Assembly: GCA_963778385.1 (NCBI GenBank)
Contig: CAVZUA010000037.1
Span: forward strand, 1 to 64,000
Direction of reading: 5' to 3'
Length of the DNA: 64,000 nt
Source: DATARH01 sp963778385
GTDB lineage: Bacteria; Pseudomonadota; Alphaproteobacteria; ATCC43930; CGMCC-115725
Position numbers and translations under genes: made by a program. Within the stretch, counting starts at the first letter, position 1; each line of letters begins with the position of its first letter. Shown here in pieces: positions 36,019 to 45,060 of the stretch. The notes under the pieces are model-generated. The model saw nothing but the letters and a program-made list of their open reading frames with translations, had not been told where the DNA came from and did no database searches.

Positions 36019-38070
36019 TCATCCAAGTTCGACGATCAGGTTCAGGTATGGATCAACCGTCGCAGCAGCGCCCGGCGGCAGAAAGGTCGTCGCATCCATC
36101 TGTTCGACGATCGCCGGCCCCTCGATGCGATTGCCGGCACCGAGCCGATCGCGATCGTAAAGCGGGCAGGAGACAAAACCACCGGCTTCCTTGAGCCACA
36201 CCTCGCGCCGGCCCAATTCCGCTGCGCGCGGGTCGGGGCCGGCATCCGGGTTAGGGCGGAACTCCGCTTTGCGGACGATGCCGGTCGCCTCCGCACGAAA
36301 GGTGACGAGCTGCATCGGCTCGCCCTCGGCGATAAAGCCGTAGAGCCGCTGATGCCTCGCGGCAAAACCTGCCGCGAGGCGGTCGAGTATCGGCGGCGCG
36401 ATTGGCCCGTCGGGCAACGGTACGGACAGCTCATAATTCTGGCCGACGTAGCGCATGTCGATGGTGAGTGCGATCCGACGGTCTTGCGCCGCAATGCCCT
36501 CCTCTTCGAACCACTCGGCGCAGCGCCCGCGCAAGCCGGCGACGATCGTCTCGATCTCTCCGCTCGCCGCAGCAGATAGCGGCAACAGGCGGGTCGTCGC
36601 AAAGTCCGCCCGCAGATCCGCCAGCAGCAGCCCCATCGCGCAAAGAATACCGGGGTTGCGCGGCACCAGAACACGCTTGATGTCGAGTTCGGCGGCGAGC
36701 CGCGCCGCATGCAGCGGCCCGGCGCCACCGAACGCGACCAGCGTATAGTCGCGCGGATCGTGGCCGCGCTGGACGCTGATGACGCGGATCGCGCGCGCCA
36801 TATTGGCGGTGACGACCGAAATGATGCCTTGCGCGGTCGCCATCGGTTCCATGCCGAGCCGACCAGCAAGCCGGTCGATCGCAGCCCTCGCCAATTCCTG
36901 GCGGATTTTCATGCGGCCGCCGAGGAGTTCGCGCGGGTTCAGCGTCTGCAGCACGACATTGGCGTCGGTGACGGTCGACTCGTCATTGCCGCGGCCGTAG
37001 CAGGCCGGGCCCGGATCGGCGCCCGCGCTACGCGGCCCGACCTTCAGCAAGCCGCCGCTGTCGACATAGGCGATCGAGCCGCCACCGGCCCCAACCGTAT
37101 GGATATCGAGCATCGGCGCCTTGATCGGGTAGCCGTGCACCACCGCCTCGCGCGCCAGCCGCGCCTCGCCGGCTTGCATCAGCGCGACATCGGTCGAGGT
37201 GCCGCCCATGTCGAAGGTGATGATGTCGTCGATCCCGGCGAGCCGCGCGGTCACCTGCGCGCCGACCACGCCGGTGCTCGGTCCCGACAGCACGGTGCGC
37301 ACCGGCAGCCGCGCCGCCGTGTCGAAGCCGATCACCCCGCCGTTCGACTGCGTCAGGTGCGGCGTCGCGGTCACCCCGAGCGATGCCAGCCGATCGACGA
37401 CGCCGCGGATGTAGAACGCCATGACCGGGCCGAGATAGGCGTTGACCACGGTGGTCGACAGCCGCTCGTACTCGCGAAACTCCGGCGCGACTTCGTGCGA
37501 GGCACAGACAAAGGCTTCGGGGAATTCCTCGGCGACGATGCGGCGCGTCGCCGCTTCGTGCGCGGCATCGAGAAAGCTGTAGAGAAAGCAGATCGCGACG
37601 CCTTTGACACCAGCGGCGCGCAGCGCGCGCACCGCCTTGCGCGCGGCGTCTTCATCGAGCGGCGTCTCGACGGTGCCGTCATGGCGCAGCCGCTCGGGCA
37701 CCTCGTGCCGCAGCGGACGGTCGACGAGGGTTGGCGGCTTGTCGGCTTGCAGGTCATAGAGATCCGGGCGTTTCTGACGGCCGATCTCGAGCAAGTCGCG
37801 GAAGCCGGCGCTGGTGATCAGCCCGGTCAGCGCGCCGCGATGCTGAATGAGCGCGTTGGTAGCGACGGTCGTGCCGTGCCCGAAATAGGCAACGTCGCTG
37901 GCCGGACGGCCGATTTCGGCGAGGCCCTCGCGCACACCATCGGCGACCGCCTGTGACGGGTCGGCCGGCGTCGACGGCACCTTCCAGACGGCGATCCGCC
38001 CACTCGCCTCATCGACGAGGCACACATCGGTGAAGGTGCCGCCCGAATCAACGCCAATCCGCCAAGCCAT
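36019..38070 (-). CDS. hyuA: Hydantoinase A / oxoprolinase family protein HyuA
   Basis: The 683-residue protein has the ASKHA-type ATP-binding start WRIGVDSGGTFTDVCLVDEASG (phosphate 1), HGTTVATNALIQHRG, VTARLAGIDDIITFDMGGTSTDVALM (phosphate 2), DIHTVGAGGGSIAYVDSGGLLKVGPRSAGADPGPACYG and YTLVAFGGAGPLHAARLAAELD (adenosine). Length and motifs are full. It is the ATP-hydrolysing partner of HyuB, so the pair opens a cyclic amide such as hydantoin, N-methylhydantoin or 5-oxoproline. ATG 38070 starts the family N-terminus. It is divergent from the amidase pair with about 100 bp between. Confidence 0.93.
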   Translation of the reverse strand: MAWRIGVDSGGTFTDVCLVDEASGRIAVWKVPSTPADPSQAVADGVREGLAEIGRPASDVAYFGHGTTVATNALIQHRGALTGLITSAGFRDLLEIGRQKRPDLYDLQADKPPTLVDRPLRHEVPERLRHDGTVETPLDEDAARKAVRALRAAGVKGVAICFLYSFLDAAHEAATRRIVAEEFPEAFVCASHEVAPEFREYERLSTTVVNAYLGPVMAFYIRGVVDRLASLGVTATPHLTQSNGGVIGFDTAARLPVRTVLSGPSTGVVGAQVTARLAGIDDIITFDMGGTSTDVALMQAGEARLAREAVVHGYPIKAPMLDIHTVGAGGGSIAYVDSGGLLKVGPRSAGADPGPACYGRGNDESTVTDANVVLQTLNPRELLGGRMKIRQELARAAIDRLAGRLGMEPMATAQGIISVVTANMARAIRVISVQRGHDPRDYTLVAFGGAGPLHAARLAAELDIKRVLVPRNPGILCAMGLLLADLRADFATTRLLPLSAAASGEIETIVAGLRGRCAEWFEEEGIAAQDRRIALTIDMRYVGQNYELSVPLPDGPIAPPILDRLAAGFAARHQRLYGFIAEGEPMQLVTFRAEATGIVRKAEFRPNPDAGPDPRAAELGRREVWLKEAGGFVSCPLYDRDRLGAGNRIEGPAIVEQMDATTFLPPGAAATVDPYLNLIVELG

Positions 38071-38174
38071 GATTGGTTCCGTATTTGCACGCACAAAGCC
38101 GTTACCCTATTCGATATCCGTCCGATCTGCGGCAAATTGATCCGGGGACCCCACCCCAGCGAAAGGGCGAGCTC

Positions 38175-38369
38175 ATGCCGATCCCGATCACCGACGACGC
38201 ATTCGAGTATCTGATCGCCCGCGCCGGGCTCACCCTGACCGCCGCCGAGAAGGCCGAGTTGAAGTCGGTCTGCGACGGCATCGCGGCAATGGCCGAGCGC
38301 GTCCGCAAGCCGCGCGGCCGCATGGCCGAGCCTGCCCTCACCTACGGCTTTGCCGAGGAGGATTTGTGA
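38175..38369 (+). CDS. AtzG-like (GatC-type) small subunit of amidase
   Basis: The 64-residue protein (ITDDAFEYLIARAGLTLTAAEKAELKSVCDGIAAMAERVRKPRGRMAEPALTYGF) has the two-helix plus PALxF-type tail layout of AtzG/GatC-like proteins. Known members stabilise their partner amidase, for example AtzE. It ends in TGA that overlaps the amidase ATG (tgatg), so the two are translationally coupled. Confidence 0.75.
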   Translation: MPIPITDDAFEYLIARAGLTLTAAEKAELKSVCDGIAAMAERVRKPRGRMAEPALTYGFAEEDL

Positions 38370-39757
38370 TGAGCGCCGCCATCCCCACCATCGCCGAAGC
38401 CGCGCGGCAGATCGCGGCCAAGGAGCTGTCGCCGGTGGAGCTGACACGCGCCTGCCTCGACCGGGTGCACGCGCTAGACAACAGGTTGCATGCGTTCATC
38501 CATCTGACCGAGGAACGCGCCCTCGCCGAGGCGCGCGCCGCCGAGGCGGCGATCATGGCGGGCGGCCCGAAAGGGCCGCTGCACGGCATTCCAATAGGCC
38601 TCAAGGACATCGTCGATACCAAGGGCATCCCGACGACCTGCCAGTCGAAGCTCCTGCAGGACAACGTTCCCGACAGCGACGCCACCTGTGCCGAGAAGCT
38701 CGCCGCCGCCGGCACGGTGCTGCTCGGCAAGCTGACGACGCACGAGTTTGCCGATGGCGGGCCGAGCTTCGACCTGCCCGCGCCGCCGGCGCGCAACCCG
38801 TGGAACACCGACCACTTCACCGCCGGCAGTAGCAGCGGCACCGGCGCGGCAGTCGCCTCGGGCATGATCCTGTGCGGCATCGGCACCGACACCGGCGGCT
38901 CGATCCGGGGGCCGGCGGCGTTGTGCGGCATTGCCGGGCTCAAGCCGACCTATGGTCTGGTCAGCCGCGCGGGAGTCGCGCCGGCCGCCTTCAGCCTCGA
39001 CCATATCGGGCCGATGGCGTGGACCGCCGAGGATTGCGCGATCATGCTGCAGGCGATCGTGGGCCATGACCCGCGCGATCCGGCCAGCGCCAACCGCCCG
39101 ATCCCCGAGTACCGCGCCGCGCTCGGCAGCGGTATCAAGGGGATGAAGATCGGGGTGATCCATCACTTCCACGAGGTCGACCACAAAGTCGGCGCGGCAA
39201 CACAGCACGGCATCACCGCGGCCATCGCCAAATTCCGCGAGCTCGGCGCCGAAATCCGCGAGGTGCAGCTGTCGCCACTGCCGGATTGGCACGCCTGCGG
39301 CTCGCTGATCTCGATCGTTGAGCGGGCCACCGCCTATGAAGAATGGTCGCGCACCCGGCTGCAGGATTTCGGCGAGCGGATGCGCACCCGGCTGATGCTC
39401 GGCGCCTTTGTCTCGGGCGTCGATTATCTGCAGGCGGTGCGCCGTCGGCGCGAGCTGCGCGCCGAGCTGAAGACGGCGATGGCCGATCTCGATGTCGTGC
39501 TGACCGCGGTGTTCCCGAACGAGGCACCGAAGATCGACGCGCTGCCGAAATGGGACGTATTCCAGCAGCCGAGCTTTATGATGCCGTTCAACGTCGCCGG
39601 CTATCCGGCGATGTCGGTGTGCTCGGGTTTCGGCGCCGGCGGATTGCCGGTCGCGATGCAGTTGGTCGGCAAGCCGTTCCAGGAAACCACCGTGCTGCAC
39701 ATCGCCCACGCGTTCGAGAAGGCGACGCCGTTCCGTGACCGTCGCCCGCCGATGTAG
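38369..39757 (+). CDS. Amidase-signature hydrolase (AtzE/GatA-like)
   Basis: The 462-residue amidase-signature enzyme has its catalytic triad visible: Lys in GIPIGLKDIVDT, cis-Ser in AGSSSGTGAAVASG and nucleophile Ser in GIGTDTGGSIRGPAALCGIAGLKPTYG. It hydrolyses an amide. With the coupled AtzG-like protein it resembles 1-carboxybiuret hydrolase and other AtzE-like amidases, but the rest of the cyanuric acid pathway is absent, so the substrate is unknown. The start ATG is the one overlapping the upstream TGA; the in-frame GTG at 38366 is less likely. Confidence 0.9.
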   Translation: MSAAIPTIAEAARQIAAKELSPVELTRACLDRVHALDNRLHAFIHLTEERALAEARAAEAAIMAGGPKGPLHGIPIGLKDIVDTKGIPTTCQSKLLQDNVPDSDATCAEKLAAAGTVLLGKLTTHEFADGGPSFDLPAPPARNPWNTDHFTAGSSSGTGAAVASGMILCGIGTDTGGSIRGPAALCGIAGLKPTYGLVSRAGVAPAAFSLDHIGPMAWTAEDCAIMLQAIVGHDPRDPASANRPIPEYRAALGSGIKGMKIGVIHHFHEVDHKVGAATQHGITAAIAKFRELGAEIREVQLSPLPDWHACGSLISIVERATAYEEWSRTRLQDFGERMRTRLMLGAFVSGVDYLQAVRRRRELRAELKTAMADLDVVLTAVFPNEAPKIDALPKWDVFQQPSFMMPFNVAGYPAMSVCSGFGAGGLPVAMQLVGKPFQETTVLHIAHAFEKATPFRDRRPPM

Positions 39758-39791
39758 GCGGTAGCTCGTTACCTGGATACTGTCCTCTGAT

Positions 39792-39933
39792 GTCATTCCG
39801 GGGCATCGCGCAGCGATGAACCCGGAACCCATGAACACAGACGTCGAAAGGCGCGTTCCGACGTCGGAGTACCCTTGGATAAGACCGTGTTCATGGGTTC
39901 CGGGTCCGGCCCTACGGGCCGCCCCGGAATGAC
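39792..39933. repeat. 142-bp palindromic repeat, copy B
   Basis: It has the same start (gtcattccggggc), internal arms (gaacccggaacccatgaaca / tgttcatgggttccgggtcc) and end (gccccggaatgac) as the element at 28776, in the same orientation. The central region is diverged. It occupies most of the 283-bp gap between the amidase and the Asp-box protein; nothing else is visible there. Confidence 0.85.
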
Positions 39934-40040
39934 GAGGTAATTTCGAATCGGGCTCTCACAGATTCTCAGCCATCGCCGCCTTGCCTCACGCGCGCGGAAG
40001 CGCGAAGCTTGGCGCCCAACACGGTGAAAAGGGGGCTTCG

Positions 40041-41081
40041 ATGTCGAGCAATGGGCATGTCTCCTATCTTTACGCCGGCCTCGCCGGCGAAACCGGCCCG
40101 GGCCGGCCGGTCGATTCCGGCCTGATGCGGCTGGCCGACGGCAGCCAGGAGTGGCAGCGGCTTGAGCGCGGCCTGCCCGACAAGCCGGCGGTGCGCGCGC
40201 TCGCGGTGCACCCGCAAAAGCCCGAGATCATCTACGCCGGCACGCAGGACGGCCCCTATCGCAGCGCCGACCGCGGCGAGCACTGGGAGAAGGTGGCGCT
40301 GCCCGATCACGGCCTGCCGGTGTGGTCGATCCTGTTCCACCCGCACAACCCGGACGTGATCCTGGTCGGCTGCGATAATTGCGAGATTTATCGCAGCGAC
40401 GATGCCGGCGAGCACTGGAGCCGGCTGCCGGTCAGCGTGCGCTTTCCGGACATCACCACCGCGCCCGGCGCCAACCCGGCAAAGCGCGTGCTGATGCTCG
40501 ACGCCAGCACCAGCGAGCCCGACCATCTTTACGGTGCGGTCGAGGTCGGCGGCACGATCCGCTCGACCGATGGCGGCGAGCATTGGGAGAACCTCAGCCA
40601 CGGCCAGTACATCAACGACGACATGGTCGACATGCACGGCGTGCTGGCGAGCCGCTGGCGGCCGGGCACCGTTTTCGGCATCGCCCGCGCCGGCATGTGG
40701 CGCAGCACCGACGGCGGCGACCACTGGACCCACATACCGCTGGAGCCGCTCAACACCAAGGGCCAGATCTACTGCCGCGACATCCGCGAGGTGCCTGGCA
40801 ACCCGCGGCATCTGTGGTGCGCCGCCGGCTCCGGCTTTATCAGCGATCTCGGCATCCTGCTGCGCAGCCGCGATGGCGGCGAGAGCTGGACGCAAGTCGA
40901 TGTCGGCGGGCCAGTGCCGCATACGATGTTCAAGGTTGCCTTCGACGAGCGCCAGCCGAGCCTGATGTCATGCGCCACCAATGGCGGCGAGGTATGGACC
41001 AGCCGCGACGCCGGCGAGAGCTGGATCCCGCAACCGCCCCCGCCCGGCGGCACGCAGATCTACTCGCTGGTCCGCGGCTAG
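40041..41081 (+). CDS. BNR/Asp-box beta-propeller protein
   Basis: The 346-residue protein has at least six Asp-box motifs (SxDxGxxW): RSADRGEHW, RSDDAGEHW, RSTDGGEHW, RSTDGGDHW, RSRDGGESW and TSRDAGESW. They are spaced about 50 residues apart, as in six-bladed sialidase/VPS10-like propellers. Sialidase catalytic arginines are not evident, so it is more likely a structural or binding propeller like the photosystem II assembly/glycosyl hydrolase-like family of bacteria. There is no signal peptide. ATG 40041 follows aaaaggggg. Confidence 0.82.
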   Translation: MSSNGHVSYLYAGLAGETGPGRPVDSGLMRLADGSQEWQRLERGLPDKPAVRALAVHPQKPEIIYAGTQDGPYRSADRGEHWEKVALPDHGLPVWSILFHPHNPDVILVGCDNCEIYRSDDAGEHWSRLPVSVRFPDITTAPGANPAKRVLMLDASTSEPDHLYGAVEVGGTIRSTDGGEHWENLSHGQYINDDMVDMHGVLASRWRPGTVFGIARAGMWRSTDGGDHWTHIPLEPLNTKGQIYCRDIREVPGNPRHLWCAAGSGFISDLGILLRSRDGGESWTQVDVGGPVPHTMFKVAFDERQPSLMSCATNGGEVWTSRDAGESWIPQPPPPGGTQIYSLVRG

Positions 41082-41116
41082 TACGGGTTCGAGCGGGTCC
41101 GATCAGCATTCTCATC

Positions 41117-41143
41117 GTCATGGCCGGGCTTGTCCCGGCCATG
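41117..41143. repeat. Half copy of the double-hairpin repeat
   Basis: The sequence gtcatggccgggcttgtccc followed by ggccatg is the first hairpin of the 97-bp family (stem atggccggg/cccggccat). Only this arm is present, immediately upstream of the first glycosyltransferase. Confidence 0.7.
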
Positions 41144-41163
41144 CCCGTCATCGACCGATAATC

Positions 41164-42474
41164 ATGCCGCCTCGGGTGCTGCTGGAGGGCTGCCAATTAA
41201 TGCTGTCCGAGGGCACGGGAATCGTAACCTACGCCCGGAACCTCGCGGCGGCGGTCTCCACGAACGGCTATGCCGCCGATGTCCTCGTCGGCACCGACAA
41301 GAAGCTCGACGCGCACGACCCCGCAGCGAACGCGATCAGCCTATTCGACGCGGTGCGACCCATCCCCTGGAGGCCGTTGCGGACGAGGCTGCGGCGCCAA
41401 TTCGGCGCACCGGCCGGCATCCCGGCGCATGAGGCGGCGCTCGGCGCCGTCAGCGACCCGATGGCCGCGCGCTTCGACGGTTTTGACCGTGTCCTGGCGG
41501 CGACCGATCTCGATGCGCTCTCGCGTCTCCATTTCGCTCGCCATGGAAAGCCGGCGCGCATCAAGCTGCCGGAGGCACCGACGCTATTTCACACCACGCA
41601 ACCGATTCCACTGGCGGTCGCCGGCTGTCCCAACGTCTACACGATCCACGACCTGGTGCCGTTGAAACTGCCGTCCTCGACCCGCGACAACAAGCCATAC
41701 GTGGCAAAGATGCTGCGCCACTTAGCCCACGCTGCCGACCACATCGTCACCGTCTCGGAATTCTCGCGCCGCCAAATCATCGAGTTTTTTCGAATTGATG
41801 AAGCACGGATCACCAATACCTACCAAGCGGTCGCACTGCCGGCGAAGGCGCTGGCCTGGACCGACGACGAGATGGCGCGGCTCGTCGAGAACATCGCCGG
41901 CGTCAGCGCCCAGGAATATTTCCTCTTTGTCGGCGCGATCGAACCGAAAAAGAACCTGTCCAGACTGATCGACGCCTACGCCGCCTCCGGCAGCAAGTTC
42001 CCGCTGCTCATCGCCGGGGGATTGGCGTGGCAATATGAGGACGAGCTCAACAAGATCGGCGACGAGCGCTTTCTCACCTATGAGCTACACGACAACACGG
42101 CAACGCCGCGGCGCAGAGTACGGCGGCTATCCTATCTGCCGCGCGAGCATCTGGTGGCGCTGATGCGCGGCGCGCGGGCGCTGCTGTTCCCCTCGCTGTA
42201 CGAAGGGTTTGGGCTGCCGGTGCTCGAGGCGATGTCGGTGGGTACGCCGGTGATGACCTCGAATGTCGCCTCACTTCCGGAAATCGCCGGCGACGCGGCG
42301 CTGCTGGTCGATCCGCTCGACATCGACGAAATCGCGCACGGTATTCGCGTCCTCGACGGCGACAGTGATCTGCGCGCCGAGCTCAGGCGACGGGGCTTGC
42401 AGCGCGCGGCATTGTTCTCTCCGGAAGCCTACCAGCAGCGCATCGCCGCGCTGTACCGCTCGGTGATCGGCTGA
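41164..42474 (+). CDS. GT4-type (GT-B) glycosyltransferase
   Basis: The 436-residue glycosyltransferase has GTGIVTYARNLAAAV in the N-domain, DHIVTVSEFSRRQIIEFF, the donor-site region EPKKNLSRLIDAYAASGSKFPLLIAGG, and the GT4 motif ALLFPSLYEGFGLPVLEAMSVGTPVMTSNVASLPEIAGDAALLVDP with the conserved E(x7)E pair. It transfers a sugar from an NDP-sugar to a glycan or lipid acceptor. It opens a run of three GT4 genes with gaps of 10 and 17 bp, and resembles the gene at 62720 more than its immediate neighbours. Confidence 0.88.
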   Translation: MPPRVLLEGCQLMLSEGTGIVTYARNLAAAVSTNGYAADVLVGTDKKLDAHDPAANAISLFDAVRPIPWRPLRTRLRRQFGAPAGIPAHEAALGAVSDPMAARFDGFDRVLAATDLDALSRLHFARHGKPARIKLPEAPTLFHTTQPIPLAVAGCPNVYTIHDLVPLKLPSSTRDNKPYVAKMLRHLAHAADHIVTVSEFSRRQIIEFFRIDEARITNTYQAVALPAKALAWTDDEMARLVENIAGVSAQEYFLFVGAIEPKKNLSRLIDAYAASGSKFPLLIAGGLAWQYEDELNKIGDERFLTYELHDNTATPRRRVRRLSYLPREHLVALMRGARALLFPSLYEGFGLPVLEAMSVGTPVMTSNVASLPEIAGDAALLVDPLDIDEIAHGIRVLDGDSDLRAELRRRGLQRAALFSPEAYQQRIAALYRSVIG

Positions 42475-42484
42475 GCGAACGCGA

Positions 42485-43774
42485 ATGACCGCGCCGATTG
42501 TCTATGACGTGACCCATCTCGTTTTCCGCATGGCGGCGCGCGCGATGACCGGGATCGATCGGATCGACCTCGCCTACGGCCGGCATTTCGCCGTGGCCGA
42601 CGGAGCCGCCACCGGTGCATTTTGCGGCACGGCCGGGCCGCACATCATGAGCGCCACAACGCTGCGCAAAATCGTCCGTCAGGCGCAGCGCGGCTCGTGG
42701 GAGCACGAGCCGCTCGAAACCGACAAGAACTTCCTCCGCGTCAGGGATTGGCTCGACGGCAAAACGCCGCGGCCGGAAATTGCCCGCAAGCTGATATCGC
42801 CGCGCGTTGGCCTAGCCAACCAGTTGGCCGCACGTTTCTGGTGGGGACGTTGCCGCGCCACGCGAGGGAACCGCGCCGTTCCCGCCGGCGGGATCTACCT
42901 CAACATCGCCGAACACTGGCTGGAATATCACCATTACTTCGACTGGCTGGGCCGCCGCCCCGATGTTCATGCGGTGTTTTTCGTCCATGATCTGCTCCCC
43001 TTCGATTACCCCGAATACTTTCGCCCGGGATACGAGGCCGTCTTTCGCCGACGGTTCGAGACGATCGCCAAACGGGGCACGGCCTTTATCGTGTCGACCA
43101 ATGTGGTGCGCGACCGGCTGCGCGAGGCGCTGGCGTCTCACGACAAGTCGGACGCGCCGATCCATGTCGCGCCCCTCCCCTCCCCGCTCGCCCTCGCCGA
43201 TGTCGCGGAGGCGGGGTCGGACACCCCGGCGCAACCCTATTTCGTGCTGGTCAGCACCATCGAACCGCGCAAGAACCACCTACTCGTTCTCAATGTCTGG
43301 CGGGAACTCGCCGCGCTGCTCGGGGACGCGACGCCGCGCCTTGTGCTGGTCGGCAGCCGCGGCTGGGAAAACGAGCAGGTGATCGACATGCTCGACCGCT
43401 GCACGGGTATCGCGGATCATGTGCTGCGGACATCGCGGATTTCACGGCACGGGCTTACTTGGCTGATACGCCATGCGCAGGCCCTGCTGATGCCGTCTTT
43501 CGATGAGGGCTACGGTCTGCCGCTGGTCGAGGCCTTGACCCTCGGCACGCCGGTCATCGCTTCGGATACAGCGACGTTCCGTGAGGTCGCGCGCGGTTGT
43601 GCGCTATTGCTTCCGGCGATCGACGGCGTTGCCTGGCGCGAGGCGATCATGGCTTACGCGAGACGGGCTGCCCCCGCATGGCGGCTCGCCAAAGCCAAGG
43701 CCGAGCCGTTTCGGCCGCCGAACTGGGACGGCTATTTCCGGCGGCTCGATGAGTTCTTGACTTCGCTGCCATGA
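42485..43774 (+). CDS. GT4-type glycosyltransferase with N-terminal GIDRIDL region
   Basis: The 429-residue protein starts YDVTHLVFRMAARAMTGIDRIDLAYGRHF, contains RRPDVHAVFFVHDLLPFDYPEYF, and then the GT4 donor domain STIEPRKNHLLVLNVWRELA, LVLVGSRGWENEQVIDML and ALLMPSFDEGYGLPLVEALTLGTPVIASD. This architecture is shared with the next gene, so the two look like diverged duplicates. Such enzymes build surface polysaccharide repeat units or glycolipids. It starts 10 bp after the previous stop. Confidence 0.87.
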   Translation: MTAPIVYDVTHLVFRMAARAMTGIDRIDLAYGRHFAVADGAATGAFCGTAGPHIMSATTLRKIVRQAQRGSWEHEPLETDKNFLRVRDWLDGKTPRPEIARKLISPRVGLANQLAARFWWGRCRATRGNRAVPAGGIYLNIAEHWLEYHHYFDWLGRRPDVHAVFFVHDLLPFDYPEYFRPGYEAVFRRRFETIAKRGTAFIVSTNVVRDRLREALASHDKSDAPIHVAPLPSPLALADVAEAGSDTPAQPYFVLVSTIEPRKNHLLVLNVWRELAALLGDATPRLVLVGSRGWENEQVIDMLDRCTGIADHVLRTSRISRHGLTWLIRHAQALLMPSFDEGYGLPLVEALTLGTPVIASDTATFREVARGCALLLPAIDGVAWREAIMAYARRAAPAWRLAKAKAEPFRPPNWDGYFRRLDEFLTSLP

Positions 43775-43791
43775 CAAGCGCCTAGCGCGAG

Positions 43792-45060
43792 ATGACTATC
43801 GCCTACGATGTCACCCGGTTGGTGCGGCGATACGGAGCGCCAAGCCCCAACGGGATCGATCGCATCGACCTCGCCTTCGCGCGTCATTTCCTGCCGAGCG
43901 CAGAGGCGGCAAATCTCGAAGTCTACCTGCTCGCGCATTTGCGCCCCTCTCTGTTCGAAACGCCCGAATTGGCCCACCTGCTCGGCGAGATGGAGCAAAG
44001 CTGGAACAAGGGCCGCATCGAAGGAGGCTGGACCTACGAGAGGGTAAAAGCCCGGCTGCTTGAAGACCGTCCGCGTAAAGGCCGCTCCCCGCCTCCCACA
44101 CGGACTGCAAGCGAGGATTCGCAGGCCGCCAGGCTTCGCACGACATCCCGATTGCTGCTTCGACCGCGTGCGCTCCGGCACTTCATCTTCGCACCGGTTC
44201 CGGAAGGCGCCGTGTTCCTGCACGGCACGCATCTGCCGAAGCCGCACCTCTTCCACTGGCTGGCCAAACGGCGTGACGTGACGCCGGTGTTTTTCATCCA
44301 CGACCTGCTGCCGCTGCAATTCCCCGAGTATTTCGCGCCGGCGCATATCGCAGAGCATCGCCGCGCGATGGACATTTTCGGCCGACACGGCCGCGCCGCG
44401 ATCGTCAATACGGGCGTCGTGGCACAGCAAGTGCGCGATTTGTTGAGCAGCCACGGGCGGCGGGAGGTTCCGGTGCTGGTGCGGCCGATCCCACCCGACC
44501 CGGTCTTCGCGGCGGCGCCCGGCGCCGACCCCGAGTTGAGGGATACGCCGTATTTTGTCGTGTGCGGCACGATCGAGCCGCGCAAGAACCATCTCATGCT
44601 GCTGCAGGTCTGGCGCGAACTGTCGCGTCAATGGCGAGAGCGCACCCCGAAGCTTCTGGTGATCGGCCGCCGCGGCTGGGAGAACGAAAATGTCGTCGAT
44701 CTGCTTGACCGCTCACATGAAATCCACGAGCACGTCATCGAGATCGATGGTCTGCCGAGCGCTGATATGGCGCGCCTTTTTGCCGGCGCCCGCGCCCTGC
44801 TGATGCCGTCCTTCGCCGAGGGTTACGGCCTGCCGATCGTCGAGGCACAGGCCACCGGGACACCGATAATCGCCGCCGATCTCCTGCCGTCTCGCGAGAT
44901 CGCACCGAACGCCACGTTCCGCCGTCCGCTCGATGGGGTCGGCTGGCTCGCGGCGATCAAGGCGCACACTGAAGGAATTACGCAACCTCCGTGCAGCGTA
45001 TCAACCGAGACTTCGACCGACTATTTTTCCGCCGTCGAGGACTTCATTCGCTCGCTGTGA
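43792..45060 (+). CDS. GT4-type glycosyltransferase, paralogue of the preceding gene
   Basis: The 422-residue protein begins YDVTRLVRRYGAPSPNGIDRIDLAFARHF, with RRDVTPVFFIHDLLPLQFPEYFAP in the middle and GTIEPRKNHLMLLQVWRELS, LVIGRRGWENENVVDLLD and ALLMPSFAEGYGLPIVEAQATGTPIIAAD in the C-domain. A short insertion around residues 85-115 (rich in Arg and Pro) differs from its paralogue. Its last 40 bases overlap the 3' end of the convergent sulfotransferase gene. ATG 43792 follows gcgcgag. Confidence 0.87.
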   Translation: MTIAYDVTRLVRRYGAPSPNGIDRIDLAFARHFLPSAEAANLEVYLLAHLRPSLFETPELAHLLGEMEQSWNKGRIEGGWTYERVKARLLEDRPRKGRSPPPTRTASEDSQAARLRTTSRLLLRPRALRHFIFAPVPEGAVFLHGTHLPKPHLFHWLAKRRDVTPVFFIHDLLPLQFPEYFAPAHIAEHRRAMDIFGRHGRAAIVNTGVVAQQVRDLLSSHGRREVPVLVRPIPPDPVFAAAPGADPELRDTPYFVVCGTIEPRKNHLMLLQVWRELSRQWRERTPKLLVIGRRGWENENVVDLLDRSHEIHEHVIEIDGLPSADMARLFAGARALLMPSFAEGYGLPIVEAQATGTPIIAADLLPSREIAPNATFRRPLDGVGWLAAIKAHTEGITQPPCSVSTETSTDYFSAVEDFIRSL